From VXNJ01 sp965249595 (GTDB lineage Bacteria > Chloroflexota > UBA11872 > VXNJ01), in contig OZ252242.1 in the NCBI GenBank assembly GCA_965249595.1, forward strand, positions 1,612,001 to 1,676,000: 64,000 nt of DNA. Reading direction: 5' to 3'. The notes under the pieces are model-generated. The model had not been told where the DNA came from and ran no database searches. It worked only from the letters and a program-made list of their open reading frames with translations. Positions 27,504 through 37,742 of the stretch are shown here, in pieces. Numbering within the stretch: the stretch's first letter is position 1; the number at the start of each line of letters is the position of its first letter. The position numbers were made by a program, and so were the translations under genes.

Positions 27504-30500
27504 GAGCAGTCCATATAAGAACTTTCCCGCGGCTGATAATCATCGGCGTGCTTCTCGCCGCCGCGCTGCTGCTCGGCTCTCCTGCGCCGTCCGATGCCGC
27601 AGAGATCGTGCTGGTGAGCAACACCAGCCAAAGTGGATTCGGTGGGACACCCGTAGGCGCCTACGACCATGCTCAGGGGTTCACCACCGGCAAGAATACG
27701 CTGGGTTACGTCTTGACCAGTATCGAATTGCAGGTACACACGGCTCCAGCTAATGGAACCCTGACGGTTTCGGTGAGGGAGGCCGACGGGCAAGACCCTA
27801 GCGACACGGTCCTATATACCTTGACCACCCCGAGCAATCTAGGGACAGGACTCCGGAAGTTCACCGCCCCTGCCAACTCCAGTCTCAGCGCAGAAACCAC
27901 CTACTTCGTGCACATGACTTTCGATGTCGGGCTCAATCCAACTCAACCTCAATGGAACCTTACGGATCGCACCCAGGAAGATTCTGGCGCCTACGCAGGG
28001 TGGAGCATCGCCAATGAACGCCACTCGAGGGTCACGGGCTCGACCGGCAATTGGGGTACGCCTAATAACGCTAGGATAAAAATCAAAGTCAAAGGGGAAA
28101 ACCGCGCCCCGGCCGCCCCGGTAAACCTCTCGGCCACGGTGGGCAACGGCCAGGTTACGCTTTCCTGGGACGACCCCGGCAACGACACCATCACCAAATA
28201 CCAGTACAGCACCAATGGCGGCACGAACTTCACCGACATCGGCAGCAGCGACAATGAAACGACCGCATATACCGTTACCGGGCTGACCAACGGCACACAG
28301 TACACCTTGGCGGTGCGAGCGGTGAACGATGGCGGTGACGGCACGGCATCGACCGTGACCGCCACGCCGGAGACTGTACCGGACGCCCCGACGAGTTTGA
28401 CGGCGACCGGCGCCGATACCTCGGTCACACTTGCCTGGACCGCTTCGGTTTCCGACGGCGGCAGCGCGATTACCATGCACCAGTATCGCCAAAAAGCGGG
28501 CACGGACAACTACGGCAACTGGACCGACATCCCCGAAAGTGCCCCCGCAGGAAACAACGCCATAGGCCACACCGTGACCGGCCTGGACCGTGGCAAGACC
28601 TACACCTTCTTGGTTCGGGCTGTGAACTCAGTGGGCAACAGCATTGCCTCCGGCGAGGCCTCCGCCCCGACAGCGCCGGCAGCCCCGGCGAACCTCTCTG
28701 CAGCGCCGGGTGACGGCCAGGCTGCGCTTACCTGGGATGACCCCGCGAATACGACCATAACCAAGTATGAGTTATTGCAGCTCGCCGAGGAGAGCGGGCT
28801 GATCGCCTCCGACGGCGCGTTAAATGACAGGTTCGGGGTTTCGGTAGCGGTAGACAACGATACCGCCGTGGTCGGAGCGTTCCAACCCACCTATACGGAT
28901 CCCGACACCAGTCTGGACGTTAGCAGGCCCGGCGCGGCCTACGTCTACACCAAGGATTCCAACGGTGCGTGGAGCCAGCAGGCGAAGCTGACCGCTTCCG
29001 ATGGCGCGGATGGTGACGAGTTCGGAATCTCCGTGGCGGTGGACGGCGATACCGTGGTGGTTGGGGCCCGTGGGAACGTCAGCAAAACGGGCGCAATCTA
29101 CGTGTTCACCAAGCCTTCCGATGGCGACTGGACATCCACCATTACCGAGACCAAGCTCACCGCTACAGGCGGCGCGGCGGACGATCTGTTCGGAGCCTCC
29201 GTGGCATTGTACGGTGCGAGCACCATCGTGGTCGGAGCGCCAGGAGACCAAAACTCTGTTGCTGGCACAAACGTCAGCACCGGCTCGGCATACGTTTTCG
29301 CCAGGGATTCCAATGGTGAGTGGAGCCAGAATGCCAAGCTCACCGCCTCCAACGCCGGTGCGGACGATCTGTTCGGGAATTCAGTAGCGGTGGACGACGA
29401 TACCATCGCAGTCGGGGCGTACGGTAAGGACGACAACAGCCTCACCGATTCCGGTTTGGTCTACGTGTTCGTCAAGTCTGGGGGCGCCGCCTGGGCCACG
29501 GCGACTGAAACCGTGCAGCTCAGGGCGTCCGACCGGGCCGCCAACGACAATTTCGGTCGTTCCGTCGCGGTGGACGGCAACACTATAGTCGTTGGCGCGT
29601 CCGGAGACCGGAACACGGTCGACGGGGCTGAGGCCAGCACCGGTTCGGCCTACGTATTCACAAAACCCAACACCGGTTGGACCAACAGTGCAGGCACCGA
29701 GACGGCCAAGCTCACCGCGTCAGACGGCGCCGATAGCGACCAGTTCGGTCGGTCCGTTGCAGTGGACGGCGACACCATCTTGGTCGGGACCCACCAGAAC
29801 GACGACGACGGCACGGACTCCGGTTCGATCTACGTATTCATCAAACCCACGAACGGCTGGACCGACACTACTGGCACGGTCAAGCTCACCGCCTCCAACG
29901 CCGCGACGGGCGACCGGTTCGGAATCGCGCTGGCGCTGGACGGTGACACTGCATTGGTGGCTGCGCCCAGGAACGACGCCAATGACGACGACGACGACAC
30001 CGGCAACGATGTCTCCGATGCCGGCTCTGCCTACGTCATCGGGACATCGGGCTGGGCCAAAATCCCCGATACCGCCGCCGCGATCAGGAGCCAGACGGTA
30101 ACCGGCCTGACCAACGACATCACATACATGTTCGCAGTGCGTGCGGTGAACCCTTCCGGCGACGGCCCGGCATCAACTGCGACCGGCGTGCCCGTGCCCG
30201 TGCCAGCTGCCCCCGTGAACCTCTCAGCCACGCCGGGCGATGGCGAGGTCGCCCTTTCCTGGGACGATCCGGGCAACGCCACAATCACGAAGTACCAGTA
30301 CAGCACCGACGGGGGCGCGAATTTCTCGGACTTCGACGGTGGCAGCAGCGCGTCCACCACTGCATACACCGTCACCGGTCTGACCAACAGCACCGAGTAC
30401 ACGTTGGCGTTGCGTGCGGTGAACCCTACCGGTAACGGCGAGGCATCCACCGTGACCGCCTTGATACTGCCGGCCAAGCCCACCGGACTCACCGGGATCG

Positions 30501-32185
30501 AGTACAACTCCCAAGTGGAGTTGGGCTGGGACAACCCCGACGATTCCACCATAACCAAGTACCAACTGTTGCGGATTACGCCGAGAAAGCTTACCGCCGG
30601 AGGCGCCGGCAGGGATGACGACTTCTTCGGGATGGCCGTGGCGGCAGACGGTGACACCGCGTTGGTTGGGGCGTTGCAGGCTTATGACGCTGACTTCAAC
30701 AATCGCCCGGGTGCTGCTTACGTATTCACCTGGAATTCGGTATCCGAGGTGTGGACCAAGAACGCCACGCTGAATGCCTCGGACGGGGACAATGGCGACG
30801 AGTTCGGGCGGTCCGTAGCATTGGATGGCGACACCGCCGTGGTCGGGGCCCACCAATACGACGAGGGCGAACCGGGCGAGGGCCAGGCCACCAATACCGG
30901 TTCGGCTTACATATTCACCAAGGATTCCCAGGGGATGTGGAAGCAGACGGCCCAGCTGACCGCCTCCGACGCTGCAGACGGAGACCAGTTCGGTTATTCC
31001 GTTGCGGTGGATGGCGACACCATAGTGGTCGGCGCGCACCTGGACGACGACGACGGCGCTGAGTCCGGTTCGGTCTACGTCTTCACCAAGCCCTCGGGCG
31101 ACAACGGATGGGACGACTGGAACAGCCTGAGCGCCGATGGCAAGGCCATGTTAACGACCAAGCTGACCGCCCCCGGCACTGCGGCAGGCGGTTACTTCGG
31201 TAATTCCGTGGCGATTGACGGTAACACCATCGTCGTCGGGGCCCGCAAGGCCGATTCGGCCTACGCAATCACCAAGCCATCGTCCGACGCCAACAGCGAC
31301 GGCTCAATAGACTGGGAAGACTGGGACTCCCTGGATGCCGATGGCAAGGCCACTTTGACGGCCACACTCACCGCCTTCGACGCTGCGGCGGGAGATGAGT
31401 TCGGTATTTCCGTGGCGATAGACGGTAACACCGTCGTAGTCGGCGCGCACCAACACGACAAAAGTGACACCGTGAACAATTCCGGTGCGGCCTACGTTTT
31501 CACCAAGCCTGGCAACGCGTGGGCCACCAGTACTGAGACAGCCAAGCTTACCGCCTCCGACGGGACGAGCGGCGACGAATTCGGAATTTCCGTGGCGGTG
31601 TCCGGCAACACCGTCGTGATTGGGCCGCACCTAGACGACGACAAGGGGGATAAATCCGGTTCGGCCTACTTCTTCACCAAGCCCATTAACGGCAACTGGG
31701 CCACCGGTACTGAGACGGCCAAAATCATCGACCACGATGGCGCGGCGGAAGACCACTTCGGGTGGTCCGTAGCGGTGGACGGTAGTACCGCCGTGGTTGG
31801 CGCGTACGGGGACGGCAGTAATAAAGGGGCAGCCCATATTATGGGCATCCCGTCCTGGACTGACATTTCCAACAGCGCGCCCGGCGAAGCCAACGCGACT
31901 TCCTACGCGGTGACAGGCCTGACCAATGACGTCGTGTACACGTTCCAGCTCCGCGGGGTGAACGCCAGCGGCAATGGCCCGGCATCAGACAGGCTCGACG
32001 CCACGCCAAGGCGGTACCATACGCCCCGACCAACCTGTCGGCCGCGGGAGGGAACGGGCAGGTCGCTCTGTCCTGGGACGACCCCGAAGACGACACAATC
32101 ACGGGATACAAGTACAGCACAGACGGCGGCACGACCTTCGCGGAAATCGGTGGCAGCGGCGCTACCACCACCACCTACACCGTGA
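27500..32185 (+). CDS. giant Fn3/FG-GAP surface protein, N-terminal part (before frameshift)
   Basis: It starts MRAVHIRTFPRLIIIGVLL with a clear signal peptide ending near SPAPSDAAE. Next is a choice-of-anchor-like jelly-roll domain (about residues 35-210), then Fn3 domains. The third Fn3 (about 28680-30180) is split by seven FG-GAP repeats (FGxSVAVDGDTxVVGA pattern with acidic DDDxG loops), and the fifth (about 30480-32000) by seven more. Fn3 linkers carry APxNLSATPGDGxVxLSW. The frame is good until 32005; the remaining 60 codons to the stop at 32185 (Arg/Thr/Pro-rich) are out of frame. The in-frame sequence KAVPYAPTNLSAAGG continues in the next entry, so one base is missing near 32006. The true product would be about 3,400 residues, secreted and anchored, probably adhesive. 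Confidence 0.85.
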   Translation: MRAVHIRTFPRLIIIGVLLAAALLLGSPAPSDAAEIVLVSNTSQSGFGGTPVGAYDHAQGFTTGKNTLGYVLTSIELQVHTAPANGTLTVSVREADGQDPSDTVLYTLTTPSNLGTGLRKFTAPANSSLSAETTYFVHMTFDVGLNPTQPQWNLTDRTQEDSGAYAGWSIANERHSRVTGSTGNWGTPNNARIKIKVKGENRAPAAPVNLSATVGNGQVTLSWDDPGNDTITKYQYSTNGGTNFTDIGSSDNETTAYTVTGLTNGTQYTLAVRAVNDGGDGTASTVTATPETVPDAPTSLTATGADTSVTLAWTASVSDGGSAITMHQYRQKAGTDNYGNWTDIPESAPAGNNAIGHTVTGLDRGKTYTFLVRAVNSVGNSIASGEASAPTAPAAPANLSAAPGDGQAALTWDDPANTTITKYELLQLAEESGLIASDGALNDRFGVSVAVDNDTAVVGAFQPTYTDPDTSLDVSRPGAAYVYTKDSNGAWSQQAKLTASDGADGDEFGISVAVDGDTVVVGARGNVSKTGAIYVFTKPSDGDWTSTITETKLTATGGAADDLFGASVALYGASTIVVGAPGDQNSVAGTNVSTGSAYVFARDSNGEWSQNAKLTASNAGADDLFGNSVAVDDDTIAVGAYGKDDNSLTDSGLVYVFVKSGGAAWATATETVQLRASDRAANDNFGRSVAVDGNTIVVGASGDRNTVDGAEASTGSAYVFTKPNTGWTNSAGTETAKLTASDGADSDQFGRSVAVDGDTILVGTHQNDDDGTDSGSIYVFIKPTNGWTDTTGTVKLTASNAATGDRFGIALALDGDTALVAAPRNDANDDDDDTGNDVSDAGSAYVIGTSGWAKIPDTAAAIRSQTVTGLTNDITYMFAVRAVNPSGDGPASTATGVPVPVPAAPVNLSATPGDGEVALSWDDPGNATITKYQYSTDGGANFSDFDGGSSASTTAYTVTGLTNSTEYTLALRAVNPTGNGEASTVTALILPAKPTGLTGIEYNSQVELGWDNPDDSTITKYQLLRITPRKLTAGGAGRDDDFFGMAVAADGDTALVGALQAYDADFNNRPGAAYVFTWNSVSEVWTKNATLNASDGDNGDEFGRSVALDGDTAVVGAHQYDEGEPGEGQATNTGSAYIFTKDSQGMWKQTAQLTASDAADGDQFGYSVAVDGDTIVVGAHLDDDDGAESGSVYVFTKPSGDNGWDDWNSLSADGKAMLTTKLTAPGTAAGGYFGNSVAIDGNTIVVGARKADSAYAITKPSSDANSDGSIDWEDWDSLDADGKATLTATLTAFDAAAGDEFGISVAIDGNTVVVGAHQHDKSDTVNNSGAAYVFTKPGNAWATSTETAKLTASDGTSGDEFGISVAVSGNTVVIGPHLDDDKGDKSGSAYFFTKPINGNWATGTETAKIIDHDGAAEDHFGWSVAVDGSTAVVGAYGDGSNKGAAHIMGIPSWTDISNSAPGEANATSYAVTGLTNDVVYTFQLRGVNASGNGPASDRLDATPRRYHTPRPTCRPREGTGRSLCPGTTPKTTQSRDTSTAQTAARPSRKSVAAALPPPPTP

Positions 32186-35100
32186 CCGGCTTGACCAACG
32201 GCGTCACGCACACCTTGGCGCTGCGCGCCGTGAACGATCTCGGCAACGGCGCGCCCTCCACCGTAAGGGCCTTGATGGTACCGGTCGCCCCCGCGAAGCT
32301 GTCGGCGGCGCCGGGTGACGGCAAGGTTGCGCTCTCCTGGGCCGATCCCGGCAACGCCACAATCACGAAGTACCAGTACAGCACCGCCGGGGGCGCGAAT
32401 TTCTCGGACTTCGACGGCGGCAGCAACTCGGCCACCACTGCATACACCGTCACCGGCCTGACCAACTACCAGGAGTATTCGTTCCAAATCCGCGCGGTAA
32501 ACGCCTCCGGCGAAGGGCCTGCCTCAAACAGCGCCAGCGCCACTCCCAGGGCTCCGAAGCCAGCCAAGCCGACCGGGTTGGGAGCGGTGGCTAGCGACAC
32601 CCGAGTGACGCTGAGCTGGGATAACCCCGGCAACTCGACGATAACCGGGTACGAGCTAGCGGAGGTGATCCCGGAGGACTGGCTCACCGCCGCCGACGGG
32701 GCGGCGGGCGACCATTTCGGGATTTCCGTAGCAATCGACGGCGACACCGCCGTGGTTGGGGCGGACCGGGCAAATGATAGGAGGGGTTCGGCCTATATAT
32801 TCACCAGGGATTCCACCGGTGACTGGACCCAGCAGGTCAAGCTCGACGGCGAAGAGACGGGCGACCAGTTCGGGTGGTCCGTTGCGGTGGACGGGGACAC
32901 CGTAGTGGTTGGAGCCCACGCATACGACGGCGAAGACGCTAGCAATACTACCCTGGTAAATTCCGGTGCGACCTACGTATTCACTAAGCCCACCGGAGGC
33001 TGGGCCGCCTGGGACGCCTTGTCACAAACAGCCAAGGCAGCGATGACCGCCAAGCTGGCCCCCACTGTCCCCGAGGAGTACGCCTTCTTCGGAGGTTCCG
33101 TAGCTCTGGCCGGCAACACCCTGGCGATTGGGTCTCGCCTCTATGACGCCGGGGGCCGTTTGAGCGCTGGTGCGGCCTATGTGTTCACCAAGGATTCGGG
33201 TACCGGTGTGTGGAGCCAAGCGGCCAAGCTCACCGCCTCCACAAGCTTGCAACTCGCCTATCTCGGGTACTCGTTAGCGGTGGACGGCGACACTGTATTG
33301 GTAGGGGCGTACGGGGACGACACGGTCTTCGGTGAGTTAGGAAGCGGTTCGGCCTACGTCTTTGACAAGCCTCCCGGAGGCTGGACCGACGGAAATGAGA
33401 CTGCCAAGCTGACCGCCTCCGACCGCCAGCCGAGCGGCTACTTCGGGTTTTCCGTAGCTCTGGACGGCGACACTGCGGTGATCGGAGCAAGTCAGCACAG
33501 CGACCCCGGAACCGGCGCCGGTTCCGGTGCTGCCTATGTCTTCGCCAGGGAATCGGGTGTGTGGGGCGAGAAAGCCAGGCTCACCCCCTCCGACGCCGCA
33601 GCTGGAGATAACTTCGGAGTGTCGGTGGCGGTGGATGGTGACACCGTGGTAGTTGGGTCGTGGCAAGACGACGACAACGGACGCAATTCCGGTTCGGCGT
33701 ATGTTTTCGAGAAGCCTGCCCTCGGCTGGGCCAGCACCTTTGAGACCCTCAAGCTCACCGCCCCTAACGGCGCGGCCAACGACAGGTTCGGATGGTCAGT
33801 GGCAGTGGACCTGGATGATCAACGCGGTGATCTCGCACTGGTTGGGGCGTACAGTGACGACATCGCAACTGGCATGGATGCTGGTTCGGTCCATGTGTTG
33901 GGCATACCCGATTGGATGGACATTGGCCTCAGCGACCATCAGACCACAAATCACACAGTGACCAGCCTGACCAACGGAACAGAGTACGCGTACCAAATCC
34001 GGGCGCTGAACCGGAGTGGCGCTGGTCCCGCCTCGGACGGAGCCAGCGCCACTCCGTTGGGGAAGCCGGTCGCGCCCGTCCTGAGCGCACAGGCGGGCGA
34101 CGGCCAGGTGACGTTGAGCTGGACTGCGGCCACCGCTGACGCCACTATCGCCCCTATCACGAAGTACGAGTACAACACCGACGACGGCACGACCTTCACG
34201 AGTATTCCCGACAGCGGGCCGAGCACCGACAATTACACGGTGCTCGGCCTGACCAACCTCACCACGTACACGTTTGCGGTGCGGGCGGTGAACGTGATCG
34301 GAGAGGGTCCTTCGGCCACAAAAGATGCCACGCCCGCAAGTGCGACACCGGCCGCGCCGAACCTCTCCGCAACCGCGGGCGACACCCAGGTGAAGCTGGA
34401 ATGGGCCGACCCCAACGACTCTTCGATCGATAAATACCAGTACAGCACCGACGGCGGCACTAGCTTCATCGACGTCGAAGACATCGACTACAGCGTCGAG
34501 AACACCATCGGTTACACCGTTACCAGTCTGACCAACGGCACCGAGTACACGTTCCATATCCGCGCGGTGGACAACCAGGCTCTTCAGCCATACGGCGATG
34601 CCTCGGACGTCACTGCCACACCGGCGGGTACGCTACCAGACTCGCCGTTGAATCTCGCGGCGGAGCCGGGCCACAAAGAGGTGCGTCTGAGTTGGGGCGA
34701 CCCCGACGACGCTTCGATCGATAAATACCATTACAGCACCGACGGCGGCACGAGTTTCACCGACATCACCGGCAGCGGCGCCACCACCACCGCGTACACC
34801 GTGACTGGCCTGTCCAACGGCACCACGTACACGTTCCAAATCTCGGCGGAGAACGCAACCGGCGTTGGCCCTGCCTCGGCGGCGATCGACGCCAAGCCTC
34901 TGCCGCCTCAACTAGTTCGCCCGGCCTTGGAGCCCCCGGAGGAGGGCAATGGTGAGGTGAAGCTGAAATGGGCTTACACCCACGTTGAGACAAAAGAGAC
35001 CATCCTCAGATACGAGGTATTGCACCTGCTCAAGACCAGCACGTTGACCGGCGTGGGGGGCGACAAGTTCGGGTATGCGGTGGCAGTGGACGGTGACATC

Positions 35101-37713
35101 GCGGTTATCGGGGCGTACCAGGATGACGACAATGGCGTTGATTCTGGCGCGGTATACGTCTTCAGCAGAGTTGAGGGTGTGTGGACCCAGGCGGCCAAGC
35201 TGACCGGCTTCGATGGCGAGGCTTACGACAACTTCGGGATTTACGTGGCGGTGGACGGTGATACTGTCGTGGTTGGGGCTCCTGGGAACGACGGCGCCGG
35301 CGCTGATTCCGGCTCGGTCTACGTATTCGTGAAGCCCACAGGGGGCTGGGCCACCAGTACTGAGACCGCCAAGCTCACGGCTTCCGACGGCGCGGCCCTC
35401 GACTACTTCGGGTATTCCGTGGCGGTGGACGGTGACACCGTCCTAGTAGGAGCGTACCAGGACGACGACGAGGAAAACGACTCAGAAGATTCTGGTTCGG
35501 CCTACATATTCACCAAACCCAACAGCAGTGGCAGCTGGGCCGACTGGAACCCCATGGAAGACACTGAGACGGCCAAGTTGACCGCCTCAGACGGCGCCGA
35601 TGACGACTGGTTCGGGGTTTCCGTAGCATTGGACGGCAAAACCGCTGTGATCGGGGCGTCCGGGGACGATGACAAAGGCATTGACTCGGGCTCGGTCTAC
35701 GTGTTCGTGAAGCCCTCCGGTGCCTGGGCCGACGGGAATGAGACCGACAAGCTGACCGCCGACGACGGCGAGGCGCAGGATAACTTCGGGTATTCCGTAG
35801 CGGTGGACGTTGATACCGTGGAGGTTAGTGGTGCCGAGGTGGAAGTTGCCACCGTCGTGGTGGGAGCGTATCAGCACGACCCCATTGACCCCCATTCAGA
35901 CCCCGATTCACCCTTGTACCTTCTGGATGCCGGTGCGGCCTATGTCTTCACCAGAGATTCGGGAGGCGTGTGGGACGGTGGGGAAAAGCTGACTGCAGAC
36001 GATGGCGAGGCTCTCGACTACTTCGGGTATTCGGTGGCGGTGGACGTTGATACCGTGGTGGTTGGTGCGTACGGGGACGACGACAACGGCTCTGCTTCAG
36101 GTTCGGCTTACGTCTTCACCAGGGATTCCAACGGTGAGTGGAGCCAGAAGAAAAAGCTGACCGACGAAGACGGCGAGGCGGGCGATTGGTTCGGGTATTC
36201 CGTAGCGGTGGACACTGCCGCTCACACCGCCTTGGTGGGGGCCGGCTCGGCCCACGTGCTGGACATCCATGACTGGGAGTCCATCCCCGGAATCGAAGGC
36301 CAACTTCCCACCGAGCACACGGTGGAAAACCTATTTAATGGCCGAGTATATGACTTCCAGGTCCGCGCGGTGAACCTCCGCAGCCCAGGGCCCCAGGCAG
36401 AAGGGGAAGCCATCCCTCAAGCCAACGGCCCGCCAGTGGCGGTGGATGACGCCTCCACGACTGCCGAGGACACGGCCATCGTCATTAGGGTGTTGGACAA
36501 CGACTCGGACGTGGACGGGGACAGCCTCAGCGTCATCGAGGTGAGCACACCAAGCAACGGTGCCGCCGCGGTCACAGGCACCGGGACCACCGTCACCTAT
36601 ACTCCTAATGCTAACTTCCACGGTTCCGACTTGTTCACCTACGTGGTGTCGGACGGGAACGGGGGTACGGACACCGGTACGGTCACCGTCACCGTCACTG
36701 CGGTGGACGACGAACCTGCCAACCGCTCGCCTAGGTTCAACGAGGGCCTCAACACCACCCGCACCGTCCCGGAGAACGCAGAAGTGGGTATGGCTGTGGG
36801 GGACCCAGTGAACGCCAGGGACTCGGATAATGACCGGCTGGAGTACTGGCTGTGGGGAATGGATCGAGCCTCCTTCGACGTGGACCCTAGCACAGGGCAG
36901 CTCACCACCAAGACAGCGTTGGACTACGAGGTCAAGAACGAATACTCGGTGCGGGTGAGCGCCCGGGACCGCCGAGGGGGTGTCGATGGGATCATAGTTA
37001 CCATCAGCGTTGAGAACGTTGATGAGCCACCGGCACGTCCAGCAGCACCCGACCTCAAGGCCACCAGCCACTCTACCCTGGCAGTAAACTGGACGGCGCC
37101 CGATAACCAGGGACCGGAGATCACGGATTACGACTTGCAATACCGTGAAGCTGACGGGGAGTTCAAAGACGCCGGGTACGGCGGCACCGGCATATCCATG
37201 ACCCTGAGCGATCTTAAGCCTGAGACCGGCTACGAGGTGCAGGTGCGGGCTATCAACGCCGAGGGAGTCAGCCCTTGGTCGGAATCAGGCAGAGGCGAGA
37301 CTGAAGAAGCGCCGCCCCCACCTACTCCTACGCCTACACCCACGGCTGAGCCAGCGCCTGCACCCACGGCTGAGCCAGCGCCTGCACCCACGGCGGAGCC
37401 AGCGCCTGCACCCACGGCGGAGCCTACGCCTGCACCCACGGCGGAGCCTACGCCTGCACCCACGGCGGAGCCTACGCCTGCACCCACGGCGGAGCCTACG
37501 CCTGCACCCACGGCGGAGCCTATGCCTGCACCCACGGCGGAGCCTACGCCTGCACCCACGGCGGAGCCTACGCCTACACCCACGGCGGAGCCTACGCCGT
37601 CCGAGGCGGACGGCGGGGACGAAGGATTCCCCTGGTGGGCTATCGTCGTGGTAGTGATTGGGGTAGTCGCTGGAGTCGTTCTCATAATTGTGGTGCGACG
37701 TAGCCGGAGATAG
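32008..37713 (+). CDS. giant Fn3/FG-GAP surface protein, C-terminal part (after frameshift)
   Basis: Continuation of the preceding gene in the next frame; the first usable initiation codon in this frame by itself is near 32182. In order: three Fn3 domains, the last split by propeller 3 (about 32650-33910), three Fn3, a fourth nested Fn3/propeller (about 35010-36275), a cadherin-like tandem-95 type domain (VAVDDASTTAEDTAIVIRVL), a cadherin-type domain (RTVPENAEVGMAVGDPV), and a last Fn3. Then come about eleven PAPTAEPT-type repeats as a wall/periplasm-spanning stalk, and a C-terminal helix WWAIVVVVIGVVAGVVLIIV followed by RRSRR, a single-pass anchor with positive-inside end. No catalytic domain is seen; Ca-dependent adhesion is the likely role. 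Confidence 0.85.
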   Translation, partial: KAVPYAPTNLSAAGGNGQVALSWDDPEDDTITGYKYSTDGGTTFAEIGGSGATTTTYTVTGLTNGVTHTLALRAVNDLGNGAPSTVRALMVPVAPAKLSAAPGDGKVALSWADPGNATITKYQYSTAGGANFSDFDGGSNSATTAYTVTGLTNYQEYSFQIRAVNASGEGPASNSASATPRAPKPAKPTGLGAVASDTRVTLSWDNPGNSTITGYELAEVIPEDWLTAADGAAGDHFGISVAIDGDTAVVGADRANDRRGSAYIFTRDSTGDWTQQVKLDGEETGDQFGWSVAVDGDTVVVGAHAYDGEDASNTTLVNSGATYVFTKPTGGWAAWDALSQTAKAAMTAKLAPTVPEEYAFFGGSVALAGNTLAIGSRLYDAGGRLSAGAAYVFTKDSGTGVWSQAAKLTASTSLQLAYLGYSLAVDGDTVLVGAYGDDTVFGELGSGSAYVFDKPPGGWTDGNETAKLTASDRQPSGYFGFSVALDGDTAVIGASQHSDPGTGAGSGAAYVFARESGVWGEKARLTPSDAAAGDNFGVSVAVDGDTVVVGSWQDDDNGRNSGSAYVFEKPALGWASTFETLKLTAPNGAANDRFGWSVAVDLDDQRGDLALVGAYSDDIATGMDAGSVHVLGIPDWMDIGLSDHQTTNHTVTSLTNGTEYAYQIRALNRSGAGPASDGASATPLGKPVAPVLSAQAGDGQVTLSWTAATADATIAPITKYEYNTDDGTTFTSIPDSGPSTDNYTVLGLTNLTTYTFAVRAVNVIGEGPSATKDATPASATPAAPNLSATAGDTQVKLEWADPNDSSIDKYQYSTDGGTSFIDVEDIDYSVENTIGYTVTSLTNGTEYTFHIRAVDNQALQPYGDASDVTATPAGTLPDSPLNLAAEPGHKEVRLSWGDPDDASIDKYHYSTDGGTSFTDITGSGATTTAYTVTGLSNGTTYTFQISAENATGVGPASAAIDAKPLPPQLVRPALEPPEEGNGEVKLKWAYTHVETKETILRYEVLHLLKTSTLTGVGGDKFGYAVAVDGDIAVIGAYQDDDNGVDSGAVYVFSRVEGVWTQAAKLTGFDGEAYDNFGIYVAVDGDTVVVGAPGNDGAGADSGSVYVFVKPTGGWATSTETAKLTASDGAALDYFGYSVAVDGDTVLVGAYQDDDEENDSEDSGSAYIFTKPNSSGSWADWNPMEDTETAKLTASDGADDDWFGVSVALDGKTAVIGASGDDDKGIDSGSVYVFVKPSGAWADGNETDKLTADDGEAQDNFGYSVAVDVDTVEVSGAEVEVATVVVGAYQHDPIDPHSDPDSPLYLLDAGAAYVFTRDSGGVWDGGEKLTADDGEALDYFGYSVAVDVDTVVVGAYGDDDNGSASGSAYVFTRDSNGEWSQKKKLTDEDGEAGDWFGYSVAVDTAAHTALVGAGSAHVLDIHDWESIPGIEGQLPTEHTVENLFNGRVYDFQVRAVNLRSPGPQAEGEAIPQANGPPVAVDDASTTAEDTAIVIRVLDNDSDVDGDSLSVIEVSTPSNGAAAVTGTGTTVTYTPNANFHGSDLFTYVVSDGNGGTDTGTVTVTVTAVDDEPANRSPRFNEGLNTTRTVPENAEVGMAVGDPVNARDSDNDRLEYWLWGMDRASFDVDPSTGQLTTKTALDYEVKNEYSVRVSARDRRGGVDGIIVTISVENVDEPPARPAAPDLKATSHSTLAVNWTAPDNQGPEITDYDLQYREADGEFKDAGYGGTGISMTLSDLKPETGYEVQVRAINAEGVSPWSESGRGETEEAPPPPTPTPTPTAEPAPAPTAEPAPAPTAEPAPAPTAEPTPAPTAEPTPAPTAEPTPAPTAEPTPAPTAEPMPAPTAEPTPAPTAEPTPTPTAEPTPSEADGGDEGFPWWAIVVVVIGVVAGVVLIIVVRRSRR
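37329..37602 (+). repeat. 24-bp tandem repeats encoding a Pro/Ala/Thr/Glu stalk
   Basis: About eleven near-identical 24-bp units based on CCTACGCCTGCACCCACGG plus CGGAG, encoding PTPAPTAE. Units differ at one or two positions (ACT/GCG). Such minisatellites change length easily, so the number may vary between strains and between assemblies. Confidence 0.85.
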
Positions 37714-37742
37714 GAGAGGAAGCTACTGTCGCATCCGTCGGA

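Noticed and set aside
27839..36400. many long minus-strand frames opposite the giant Fn3/FG-GAP gene
   Set aside because: High GC and repeated codons leave the opposite strand open; peptides have no recognisable domain and follow the sense repeats.
37230..37685. minus-strand frame rich in GSAVGAG repeats
   Set aside because: Antisense of the 24-bp Pro/Ala/Thr/Glu repeats; same explanation as for the LRR antisense frame.
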